From an uncultured Acidimicrobiales bacterium (GTDB lineage Bacteria; Actinomycetota; Acidimicrobiia; Acidimicrobiales; SHLQ01), in NCBI GenBank assembly GCA_938023735.1, contig CALJDK010000042.1, forward strand, positions 1-32,709: a DNA stretch of 32,709 nucleotides, written 5' to 3'. The position numbers and the translations under genes were made by a program. Under the pieces are notes generated by a model that made no database searches, was not told where the DNA came from, and saw only the letters and a program-made list of their open reading frames with translations. Shown here piece by piece: positions 15,355 through 24,415 of this stretch (positions are counted from its first letter, which is position 1; the number at the start of each line of letters is the position of its first letter).

Positions 15355-16125
15355 TTAACTCGCAGTGGTTGGGAGGTCGAACCTGCTGATTGTTGGTTGG
15401 GCTGGTTTTGGTTGGGCGGTTGGCTGGTGCGGGTTGCAGGCGATGGTTAGTAGGTGGTTGTTGGGCTCGCTTGACGTGGTGAACTTCCATGTTGCCGGAT
15501 TGATGTCGGCATCTGTTGTGGTGAAGACAACGTCGCCGCTGCGTTGCGGCTCGAACGAGTAGTTGGCGAGGTCTACGTAGCCGCCTTGGCCGGTGGCCTT
15601 GAGCAACGACTCCTTGAGCGTCCAGATTCGGGCAAACATCTCGGCACGTGGCCGGTGATCGAGCGACGCAAGGAGCGACTGTTCGGACGTTGAGCATGTT
15701 GTCCTAGCCACCGATTCAATGTCGGCAACCCGGCCAATCTGCTCGACGTCGACACCCGCGTCGAATGCTCGGTTCACGATGATCGCCACCAAGCCCGGCG
15801 TATGCGACATGTTGAACCGCAGGCCGTCGACGTCGTGACCGTCGCCGATCTCGGGACGGCCACGCTCGCCGATGCGATAGGTCCAGTCAGCTAGTTCGAT
15901 GGCGTAGTAGCTCGAGAGAACGTTGCGAAGCATCGCGTGTGACCACGCAAAGAGGTTGCGGTCGGCGACACGTTGCAAACGCTTCCAGCGCTGCTGCTCT
16001 TCGTCGGACAACACGGCTTCCGGGCGGAGCGCTTGCAGAACGTCGGGGTCAGATGGAGGGCTGCCGGTCCACAGGTGAACGTGGTTGTCGGGCAACTCGA
16101 CCAGCGAACCCCTCGTCGATGGCAT
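15355..16125 (-). CDS. pfaE: 4'-phosphopantetheinyl transferase (Sfp type)
   Basis: A 256-residue Sfp-type transferase that moves phosphopantetheine from CoA to the ACP serine. Visible motifs are FNMSHTPGLVAIIV (104-117), the Mg-binding GVDVEQIGR (D126, E128), and the signature WTLKESLLKATGQG (W168, K171, E172, K176). The C-terminus ends in a Pro/Gln/Ala tail of low complexity. ATG 16125 lies 4 bp past the pfaC stop. Longer forms upstream would run through the end of pfaC in a frame without family similarity. It is the last gene of the pfa operon and would activate the single ACP in PfaA, the role called PfaE in other PUFA clusters; that name is assigned from context. Confidence 0.9.
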   Translation of the reverse strand: MPSTRGSLVELPDNHVHLWTGSPPSDPDVLQALRPEAVLSDEEQQRWKRLQRVADRNLFAWSHAMLRNVLSSYYAIELADWTYRIGERGRPEIGDGHDVDGLRFNMSHTPGLVAIIVNRAFDAGVDVEQIGRVADIESVARTTCSTSEQSLLASLDHRPRAEMFARIWTLKESLLKATGQGGYVDLANYSFEPQRSGDVVFTTTDADINPATWKFTTSSEPNNHLLTIACNPHQPTAQPKPAQPTISRFDLPTTAS

Positions 16126-16129
16126 CGGC

Positions 16130-19100
16130 CTAGCTGCGCGGAGGCAACAGATAGGTATCGACAGCGACGAGTTCGACCAGCACTGCGCCACTCGAGTCGG
16201 TCGCGACGATAGTGGTCTGCACGCGGTGCTCGGTGGCCGCAACCGGAATGAGAGTGGCAGTGACTTGGCCATTCACCGGACCACCATGAATCCGGACCAT
16301 ACCGATTGAGGTTGGCAACGATGGTCGGCCGGTAAGGCTCTTGGTCCAAAGCAGTGCAAGTTGGAGAAGCCCGTCGAGCATGGCCGGGTCGCTCACCCAC
16401 GGTTCTTCCGGCCAACCGAGATTGACGACGCCGTCGACCAAGGCCGAAGCGCCAACACCCGAGTAAATCCGCACGTCCGATAGCACCTGAAACGCTGGGC
16501 CATGGAACAACACGTCGTTGTCGTACGGGGCCGAGGTGACCGTGGATTCTCTGCCAACCATTGCGACCGGTTCGGAGACATCGGCCGACTTCGAAAGCGG
16601 AACGACGCACCGGTACCTGGGGCGAGGCTGGTCTTGCTCACCTAAGGTCCAGACCGTCTGCCCCTCGTCGTCGGGGCAGCCCTTCAGGTGAAGTTCTGAA
16701 CCCACCCCTTCTAAGAAGCCCGACATAACGAGCCCGTTGAGAACCGCGACGTCTCGGACTTCGATAACGGCTTCTGCCGAGGAGCCCTTGGCGGCCCGTG
16801 CGAAATGCTCGACAACGTAGGCCAGCGGGAGCACCGGCGCGTCGTCGACGACATGATCAGCCAGTTGAGGGTGACTGGATCGGTGGAACCGGATCGGTGG
16901 TTCGACGAGCCGGCCGCAGAACATCGCGGCAGCGTCGGCGAGCCACCCGTCGACAGGAGCTTTCGAGGCGCCTTCAGAGACGAGTCTGCGAAGAGCGAGT
17001 GTTTCGTCGCTCGGGTCGTCGCACGTTGCCAGAATCTGCCAGCAAGCCGCATACACCTCGTGAACCCCGGTGCGTTCCTGCCAATCGAAGGTGGCGGCCA
17101 CAAGTCCGGGATCGGTAGGAAGCGGGGTCTCGCTGGCATTCGGGCCGCTGAGTGCGTTGATTGCGCCGACGACGTGATCGACCCGTTCACGGAGCCCAGC
17201 CGCTCGCAGGGTCTCGGGTTCGATCAATTCGCCGATCCAGTAGTCCTGTCGCCCCTGCTGGACCGGAAACTCCGACTTTCCCTCGATTGGGTCGACCGGA
17301 AGCCCACCGGTAAACCGCACCGGCACGATAGGCATGTCGAGCTCAAGAGCTAGATCGATAAACACCGAACTGCATCTCTGGGTGGGCGTTCGACAGGTTT
17401 GTGAACGGGTGCCGTCGACGTGCACAAAGAACGAATGGGACTCTTGTTGGGCCTGTGCCCGGTAGGAAGCGATGAGGTCGAACATCGATTGTGGGTTGGC
17501 CTGATCGAAATAGACGATCTGTTCCAACGGCACGGCTCCGGGATACTGGCCAACCGACCGGATCATCTCGCCGATCCAACGCCGCTCGTGCTTGGCGTTG
17601 GCGATGGTAGTCATCGGCACATCGGTGAGGGCCGGCAACAGGTTTGAGATAAGAAGCGACTCGACCTGTACCTGGTGGTTGGCAACAAACAACGCTGGGC
17701 GGCCACGCAGTCGCTCGAGTGTTCCCGCCTGCTCCTGCACAATGCGGTTCACATATCGGTCGAGGAGGCCATCCATGAGGTCGTCGACCAAGCCGTCCTT
17801 GGGAGTTTGGCGTTTCTCATGCCAGTACGAGCTCAAGGCCGCCCGGGCCGAAGCCTTGTCAATGTCGGCGCCGTTCACCCGGGAGTCATCGCCGCCCGAT
17901 GGTGACGTACCGACAATTCGCATACCCATGTTCTGAACTTCGTAGATGCGGAGTCCATCGCACCAAAGCGACCCGGTGCCGATGACGAAGGGTCCACGGT
18001 CGTCGGTGCCGATCTCGGTGATCTCCATCACCGTGGTGATGAGGTCATTCGACGGCGTGACCTGCCCACGGTACGACCACGTGAGCGGGGCATCGAGCAT
18101 GATCGGCTCAAATCGGGCGCCATCGATTCCAGCGCCCATTTCGGTATCGAGCAGAAAGAATTGCAGGAGTTGAAGGAGTGCTTCGACACCCAACGACCCG
18201 GGCTGCACTGGGTCTTGGAAGAAGTGGGCCTTAAAGAACCACTCGGTGATATCGACCGCCTTCTGGCCTCGAACAACACCGAGTCGTGCTCGGCCCGCAT
18301 CGGGGATGTGCGACGCTTCGTTGAGCATGAGCAGCATTGGCCCGGCAAGCGAGAGTGAGCCGGCGCAAAATCGGTCGGGACGCTGGGTGAGATCGACCGA
18401 CGTCGGCGCCTCGAGTTCCAGAGGCGCGCGATGTTCATCGAGCACCGCCATACCTACCTGCGATTCGAAGGCCTCGGGCGGAAAGAACCCAAAGACGGTA
18501 TCCATGGTGTACACCGACCGCTCGCCGAGAAAGCACTCGACCTCGAAGCTCTCGATAACCATGCCGCCGGCCCGCGAAACGTTGGTGATAGTGACATGGG
18601 TGGTGAGCACATTGGACGTGCGGGTGAGCTCGCTGGTGAGGGTGCCGGTGCCATCGAGGTTCCGGAATAGCATGTCGGCGGTCTCATGAAGCGACGACCC
18701 GATGGCCGAGGCAACCCAGCCACAGGGCTGCAATGCCGCTTCAAGCAGCACCGCAAACGGCATGACTTCGGTTCCGTTCTGGTCGAAGTACCAGGCGTCG
18801 GTCGGGATGTCGTATTCGCAGCGGATCTGCATGCCGGCTTTGCAGTGGCCAAGCTCGCCATCGATCTCGGTGATGCGGCTGATGAAATGGTAGGGCGGAC
18901 CGGGCAAGCGGGGTGATCGGCGGACACCGTCGAAGACGTCGTACATCGAGCCGAACGCTTCCGATGGGCGCCCCCAGGCACAGGACAGCATCGCGTTCCA
19001 ATCGAACGGGAAGCCGAACTGATCGAGCGCAACGTTGACATCGGTGGCGCCGCTTGTGAGTGCTTGCACGCTCGACTGCGACATCGATGTCACCGGCCAG

Positions 19101-22100
19101 TCGGGCACCAGCTCGACGGCGATGTCATGAGCATGAAAAGCCGCCTTGCCATCGACGAACCCAACAACATCGGCGATGACGGTTGGGTGAGGCCCGGACC
19201 ACAGCTCCTTTACATAGAGTTCATAGGCGACCGTCTGCGTCTGGGGATTGATTTCGCCCCGACACTTCAGATCGAAGGCCCGACCCGGCAGCGGTTGAAA
19301 TCGCCAGCCATCGCGCCTGGCGGTGAAGCCGGTCGCAGCCAGATAGAACGATAACGCCTCGATACACGCCTCGACCATGAAGTTACCGGGCATGCACGGG
19401 TCGTTCTTGAAGTGGCCGTCGAAGAACCAGTCGTCGGCGTTGATGGCGGTTTCGCAACGGAGGAACCCGCGACCCCACGGTCCCCCCTTGGGGTCGAAGG
19501 CGGTGACTTCATCGATAAAGAGCTGCGGGCCGGACTGAATACTTGGTGTGCGGGTGTGGGTGTGGCCCCAGGAAAATTCGTCCCCAAAGCAGTCGACCAA
19601 GCGCCCTTCGCTGAATGCGACGACCTCGCTGGCGGTAAATGCTGTCTTCTGGCCGAGTAACTCGGGCTCGTCGACGCGTGCGCTTAGCTCGAGTTGGCTC
19701 GCCGCGTCCTCGGGCGTCCAGAGAATGCCGAGAGCGTCGGCCAACTCGGCGGGATTGAAGAATCCAGCTTGGCCATCGCGCACGGTGAGTCGGGGCTCGC
19801 CGTTCACCGTGCAGTCATACTCGAAGAAGAACATCCGGATATCGCCATGTTTTGCATGGCCGGTAATCCGGATTTCGTACCGGAGCGTGTCGCCGGGCGA
19901 CGGGAGGTCGCCGTGATAGGTGAGCTTGCAGCCCAACAGTCGATAGGCGCGATCTGTGGAGTTAATGAGATCAATGCCCATATAGCTAATGAGCATCAAG
20001 TCTGCTTGACCTGATTCGATCATGAAGCCTGTGGGCATATAGCCACTGTTTAGATACCACGCATTGGCCTGGACATCGGTTTCGGTGACGATGCTTCCGG
20101 TGCCGAGTACGCCGGGCTCAGCATCGATGCTCATGACGCGGTCGGCCAGAAGGAGCGGAGGTTCGGGCATCCGGCACTGGATCTCGCGGGATTCCTGCGC
20201 CGCGAACTGCTCGCCGAAGAGATCGGCGATACGACCCGAGGAGTGAATCTTCAACTGCGCCTTATCCCAGAGCAGCGGCGCATCGAGTGGACAGCTGGGT
20301 TGCGGCGCGTGGGCGGCGGTTGGTGGGGGAACGGCGGCAGGCACGAGGGCGGACCAGGTGTTGAGAAACTGGGTGTGGGCGGCACTTTGTTGTTGAAGGA
20401 ACTCGGCGTGTTGCGCAACGAGACCAATCGGCGCCTTCACCAGTTCGGGCACGTCGGCTACCTCGACGGTGAACGCCGCAGCGGGTGGGGATGCGACGTG
20501 TAGAGCTGGCAGGTTTGCGGGTGGAAGATACGGAGCAGGAGGCATGACTTGTCGGACCTTGGGCAACGAACGTTCGCTACGAATAGGAGTGTGAGATTGC
20601 AGCGTTGGAAGAGGCGGCAGTGTGACCGCAGGGCGATGACACGCGAATGCACGGACCGTTGCGGGGCGCTCGCCGCTGGTGCTGGTTGGCATCGGAGTCG
20701 ATAACCGCTGGGTAAGCGCCGCATGATTCACCGAGACACCTGCCGCCAGAAGCGCTGCCGCCACCTCGAAGATCTGTTCGATGTTGTGGTCGCGTCGGTC
20801 GAGGTGAACGGCCAGAAACTCTCGACCTTGAAGGATCTGGGAGATGTAGTTGGTGCAGGCCCCGGCCGGACCATGCTCGACGAAGACCCGAACCCCATCC
20901 GCATATGCCGCCTCGATGGTGGCGGGGAAGTCGAGGGTCGACTCCGCCTGGCGAGCAATAACCTCGGCGCACATGGCGCTACTGATGTCGTACGAGCCGT
21001 TCACGCCGTTGGAGTAGAAGCGAATGCCGTTTGCTGGCCAAACCTTCCGGGTGTGGACCTCGAGCCACTCTTTGCGGAATTCGTCGCCCACCTCGGGTGC
21101 ATGGCAGGCCAAGTTGTACTCGACGCGACGGCATCGATGCTGACCCAAGGCGGCTACGACTCGCTGGCATGCCGAGGCATCGCCGCCGATGACCACATCG
21201 GTCGGCGAACTGATGATGGTGAGGTGGACTCGTGCTTCATGGGCGATGGCGTCGCGAACATCGTCGACAGGAGCCAGCACGTTCCAGACCTCCCATTGTG
21301 CCGTTGGTTCGCCCCACGATCTTGCGACCGCCGCAAAGCTGCCGCCCAGTTCGTGCAACATCATGCCGCTGGTGGCGATCTCGTCGCGCATCGCCGCCCG
21401 GTCGCGCCACACGTCGAAAGCGAACAGGCTGTTCGACTCGCCTGACGAGTAACCGATTGCGGCGCTTGGTTGAAGCGCAAGGACGTGTCGCGAGAGCTTG
21501 GCGTGAGCTGCGGTGAGGAGCGCTGTACCCCAGAGGAACTCATCGGGATTGGGCTGGTGCGATGGGTTGTCGAAGACCCAGCTGGCCGAGTCGCGTAGGG
21601 GAAAGGTGGAGCCCACCTCGTCGAGGAGTTCGGGTAGCGCTTGTAGTAGCTGCTGGCCCATGCCGTGGTACGCAGCGCCGGCCGCAGTGAACACGAACGC
21701 AAGGTCCCCCCGGATGGGTTTTGGTTGGTAGTGGACGCCTCGGCCCGGAGGACTGTTGGTGGTGAGGTGATGGATCGCTCGCTCTCGACGTTCGTCGAGT
21801 TCGGCATCGCCCCTTGCGACGAGGACGACTCGTGCAGCGCCGACCGGAACCGGCCCTTGGTCGGGCTGGCCCCGCTCAAGCCGTCGCACAAGTTCGTCAG
21901 GTGTGGGAGCGCTGAACCAAGAGAGCTGGGGAAGAGGTTCATAAATCGGTGGCGCCGGATGTGCTGCTGCTTCGGCGAGAAGCGCAGTTCGAGGGATCAG
22001 TCCGTCCATCGCTTCGACGTCAACCGAGATCGAGCGCGGGCCAGCGTGGGCGTCGAATCCGGTGCCTGTGGCCGGGTTCGAGGGCAAAAGCGGTTGGCCG

Positions 22101-24415
22101 CCAACCTCGAGTCGCCGGTGAAGAAGCAACGCCCCGGCGGCGACATGAACAAGTCCCGAAGCCGCGTGGGCGTGGCCGAAGAGTCGGGTAAGGCTCGCCG
22201 ACGAAGAGGTGAGCCCGAGCCGAAGATCAGGGCCGGGAAGCACCGTGGGCTGGTCGGGCAAAAGGGCGTACACCCGATCGCCGTCGCGTTCGGCGTCGTC
22301 GAGTCGTTTCAGTACAAGCGCTACGGCGGCATCGCCCGGGATTTGCCGATCGGCACCCAAGCATGACGAGGCGGCCGCCTGGTGAACGGCGCCGCAGGAG
22401 AAGTCGACGGCGCCTACAACGGCGGCGTCGATATCGGCGGACCGAAGCGACCGCAGTGCGACGGTGAGGGCGTCGTGGCCGCTGTGTTCTTCGGAACTCA
22501 CCGCAAAGCTGGGACCCGCCAGATCGAACTGACTGTTGAGCCGGTTGGCCACGATGTTGGGCATCGTTCCCAGAACCCCGGCCGCGTCAAGGGCTGGCCC
22601 CACGCCTTGCCGGGCATTGGCTACCCACTCGGTATCGGCGCCCCAGCCGGTCGCTCGGGTCGGCAGACGCCAACGCATTCCGAAGCGTGCCGCCTCGGGG
22701 TCGGTGCCCATGCCCACATACACGCCGGTGCGGTCGACGGGAACCGGCATCGCGTCGGCAAGTGCTTCGTCAGCCACGGTCAACATCGCCAACTGTTGTG
22801 GAAGGGCCTTGTCGAGGTCGTTGGGTGGAAACTTCTGACGAGCAAGGTCGAGTTCGATCGAAGTCATTCGGCCTTCGCCGGCATCGTTCAGCGCCGGCGT
22901 GTCGGTGAGAAGGGCCTCGAGGAATTCCTCGCGGCTGGTTGCGGCTGCGGTGCTCACGCCGATGCCGACGATGGCAATGCTTGCAGTCGCGGCTGGCGCA
23001 GCAGTTTCATTTTCTGCTGCGGCCAAAAGTGCTGTTGCCGCCGAAGGCTCCGACACGATGAGGTGCGCGTTATTGCCGCCGAATCCGAATGCCGACACAC
23101 CAGCTCGTCGGGGTCGGTCTGTCGGTTCGTTCCAGTGCTCTGCCGTGGTGAGGAGCCGAAACGGCGATGCGGCAATCTCGGGAAGAGGTTGATCGACATT
23201 CTGGGTGGGGGGCCGAACCTCATTGCGCATCGCCTCGGTGACCTTGATGAGGCCGGCGACGCCCGCTGCGGTGATGAGGTGGCCGGTGTTGGATTTGAGC
23301 GACCCGATGGGCAAGTCCTCACAGTCGGCGTACACCGACGCCGAGGAGCGGATTTCGGTCGCGTCGCCAACCGAGGTTCCGGTGGCGTGGCATTCGAGCA
23401 ACGAGATGTCCGATGAGGCAAGGCCGGCAGCATCGAGGGCGGCGGTCATCGCCAGCGCTTGTCCCTCGGCCGACGGCACAAGGAACCCTCGACCCCGGCC
23501 GTCGTTGGAGAGCCCAATACCTTCGATGATGCCGTGGATACGGTCGCCATCGCGCACCGCGTCTTCGAGACGGCGAAGCGCCACAAAGCCAGCACCCTCG
23601 GCCGGCACAAGACCGTCGGCGTCAGCATGGAAGGGGCGTGACTGGCCGGTGCGGCTTAGTGCGGTGAGGGCGGAGAAGCCGAGGTGAATGCACAGATCGT
23701 CGGCACAGTTCACGGCGCCGGCCAGCATGAGATCGGCCTCACCATCGTGCAGGCGGTCGCACGCCAGCTTGATGGCGTACAGGCTGCTCGCACATGCGGC
23801 ATCGAGAGCAGTTGCGGAGCGGCTCAAGCCCAATGAACGTTCGAGAAGAAGCGCGGGAAGGCCAGAGTTGAACCGGTTTCGGGGATCGGTTGGCGTCAGC
23901 CCAGCGGCCGCAAGTTGTTGGTCGGTGAGCGATTCGGAGTCGTACCCGTCGATCGAGCGCAACAGTGCTTCTTCGGTGAACGCCGCCATGCCCGCCGACG
24001 GGAATGAGAGGTTTCCAAAGACCGCGCCGATCGCGGGTTCCTCGCTCCCTGGCTGGGCGGCGACGGTTCGGCCCGCATCGAGCAAGGCCTGGCGGGCAGT
24101 GTGAAGCGTCCACAGGGCTACCGGGTCGAGCGACGCGAGCTCGTCAGCCGGAATGGCGAATCCTTCCGGGTCGAAGTGGTCGGCGAAGTCGGTGACGTAG
24201 CCGCCCCGGGCAGACCAGGTGCGGTCGACGCTATCGGCCGGCCCCTCGCACATAACATGCTCGGCGGCCAAACCCCAGCGGTCGGACGGTACCTCGGTGA
24301 TGAGGTCGCGACCCTCCACCACGGCCTGCCACAGCTCCTCGGGTGACGATGCCCCAGGAAGGAGACAGGCACGCCCGATGATTGCAATTGGTCCAAACGG
24401 ACGAGTGGATGTCAC
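16130..24415 (-). CDS. pfaC: PfaC-type PUFA synthase subunit: KS-CLF-AT-(FabA-like DH)x2-AGPAT-PS-DH
   Basis: A 2761-residue multidomain synthase. KS (8-455) has C208 (DAACASS), H343 (ECHATGT) and H379 (SNTGHL). The second KS-like domain (478-800) has Glu643 in place of the Cys, as in a chain-length factor. An AT of PfaB type (about 900-1225) has GYSSGE (988-993). Two double-hotdog FabA-like dehydratases follow (about 1395-1770 and 1800-2170), each with a His-less first half and an active second half: WFFDGHFKNDPCMPG (H1668) and WFFKAHFFQDPVQPGSLGVE (H2064). An acylglycerol-phosphate acyltransferase (about 2195-2425) has NHQVQVE and VDGTRS. A PKS-type dehydratase (about 2505-2755) has H2521 (HPQLADHVV) and D2681 (DPAMLDGLLQ). 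GTG 24415 overlaps the ketoreductase stop as GTGA. The architecture resembles myxobacterial Pfa3 plus an extra terminal DH. Confidence 0.93.
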   Translation of the reverse strand: MTSTRPFGPIAIIGRACLLPGASSPEELWQAVVEGRDLITEVPSDRWGLAAEHVMCEGPADSVDRTWSARGGYVTDFADHFDPEGFAIPADELASLDPVALWTLHTARQALLDAGRTVAAQPGSEEPAIGAVFGNLSFPSAGMAAFTEEALLRSIDGYDSESLTDQQLAAAGLTPTDPRNRFNSGLPALLLERSLGLSRSATALDAACASSLYAIKLACDRLHDGEADLMLAGAVNCADDLCIHLGFSALTALSRTGQSRPFHADADGLVPAEGAGFVALRRLEDAVRDGDRIHGIIEGIGLSNDGRGRGFLVPSAEGQALAMTAALDAAGLASSDISLLECHATGTSVGDATEIRSSASVYADCEDLPIGSLKSNTGHLITAAGVAGLIKVTEAMRNEVRPPTQNVDQPLPEIAASPFRLLTTAEHWNEPTDRPRRAGVSAFGFGGNNAHLIVSEPSAATALLAAAENETAAPAATASIAIVGIGVSTAAATSREEFLEALLTDTPALNDAGEGRMTSIELDLARQKFPPNDLDKALPQQLAMLTVADEALADAMPVPVDRTGVYVGMGTDPEAARFGMRWRLPTRATGWGADTEWVANARQGVGPALDAAGVLGTMPNIVANRLNSQFDLAGPSFAVSSEEHSGHDALTVALRSLRSADIDAAVVGAVDFSCGAVHQAAASSCLGADRQIPGDAAVALVLKRLDDAERDGDRVYALLPDQPTVLPGPDLRLGLTSSSASLTRLFGHAHAASGLVHVAAGALLLHRRLEVGGQPLLPSNPATGTGFDAHAGPRSISVDVEAMDGLIPRTALLAEAAAHPAPPIYEPLPQLSWFSAPTPDELVRRLERGQPDQGPVPVGAARVVLVARGDAELDERRERAIHHLTTNSPPGRGVHYQPKPIRGDLAFVFTAAGAAYHGMGQQLLQALPELLDEVGSTFPLRDSASWVFDNPSHQPNPDEFLWGTALLTAAHAKLSRHVLALQPSAAIGYSSGESNSLFAFDVWRDRAAMRDEIATSGMMLHELGGSFAAVARSWGEPTAQWEVWNVLAPVDDVRDAIAHEARVHLTIISSPTDVVIGGDASACQRVVAALGQHRCRRVEYNLACHAPEVGDEFRKEWLEVHTRKVWPANGIRFYSNGVNGSYDISSAMCAEVIARQAESTLDFPATIEAAYADGVRVFVEHGPAGACTNYISQILQGREFLAVHLDRRDHNIEQIFEVAAALLAAGVSVNHAALTQRLSTPMPTSTSGERPATVRAFACHRPAVTLPPLPTLQSHTPIRSERSLPKVRQVMPPAPYLPPANLPALHVASPPAAAFTVEVADVPELVKAPIGLVAQHAEFLQQQSAAHTQFLNTWSALVPAAVPPPTAAHAPQPSCPLDAPLLWDKAQLKIHSSGRIADLFGEQFAAQESREIQCRMPEPPLLLADRVMSIDAEPGVLGTGSIVTETDVQANAWYLNSGYMPTGFMIESGQADLMLISYMGIDLINSTDRAYRLLGCKLTYHGDLPSPGDTLRYEIRITGHAKHGDIRMFFFEYDCTVNGEPRLTVRDGQAGFFNPAELADALGILWTPEDAASQLELSARVDEPELLGQKTAFTASEVVAFSEGRLVDCFGDEFSWGHTHTRTPSIQSGPQLFIDEVTAFDPKGGPWGRGFLRCETAINADDWFFDGHFKNDPCMPGNFMVEACIEALSFYLAATGFTARRDGWRFQPLPGRAFDLKCRGEINPQTQTVAYELYVKELWSGPHPTVIADVVGFVDGKAAFHAHDIAVELVPDWPVTSMSQSSVQALTSGATDVNVALDQFGFPFDWNAMLSCAWGRPSEAFGSMYDVFDGVRRSPRLPGPPYHFISRITEIDGELGHCKAGMQIRCEYDIPTDAWYFDQNGTEVMPFAVLLEAALQPCGWVASAIGSSLHETADMLFRNLDGTGTLTSELTRTSNVLTTHVTITNVSRAGGMVIESFEVECFLGERSVYTMDTVFGFFPPEAFESQVGMAVLDEHRAPLELEAPTSVDLTQRPDRFCAGSLSLAGPMLLMLNEASHIPDAGRARLGVVRGQKAVDITEWFFKAHFFQDPVQPGSLGVEALLQLLQFFLLDTEMGAGIDGARFEPIMLDAPLTWSYRGQVTPSNDLITTVMEITEIGTDDRGPFVIGTGSLWCDGLRIYEVQNMGMRIVGTSPSGGDDSRVNGADIDKASARAALSSYWHEKRQTPKDGLVDDLMDGLLDRYVNRIVQEQAGTLERLRGRPALFVANHQVQVESLLISNLLPALTDVPMTTIANAKHERRWIGEMIRSVGQYPGAVPLEQIVYFDQANPQSMFDLIASYRAQAQQESHSFFVHVDGTRSQTCRTPTQRCSSVFIDLALELDMPIVPVRFTGGLPVDPIEGKSEFPVQQGRQDYWIGELIEPETLRAAGLRERVDHVVGAINALSGPNASETPLPTDPGLVAATFDWQERTGVHEVYAACWQILATCDDPSDETLALRRLVSEGASKAPVDGWLADAAAMFCGRLVEPPIRFHRSSHPQLADHVVDDAPVLPLAYVVEHFARAAKGSSAEAVIEVRDVAVLNGLVMSGFLEGVGSELHLKGCPDDEGQTVWTLGEQDQPRPRYRCVVPLSKSADVSEPVAMVGRESTVTSAPYDNDVLFHGPAFQVLSDVRIYSGVGASALVDGVVNLGWPEEPWVSDPAMLDGLLQLALLWTKSLTGRPSLPTSIGMVRIHGGPVNGQVTATLIPVAATEHRVQTTIVATDSSGAVLVELVAVDTYLLPPRS

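Noticed and set aside
22382-23416. 344-residue open frame on the plus strand
   Set aside because: It is antisense to the KS/CLF region of pfaC, whose motifs are unambiguous on the minus strand.
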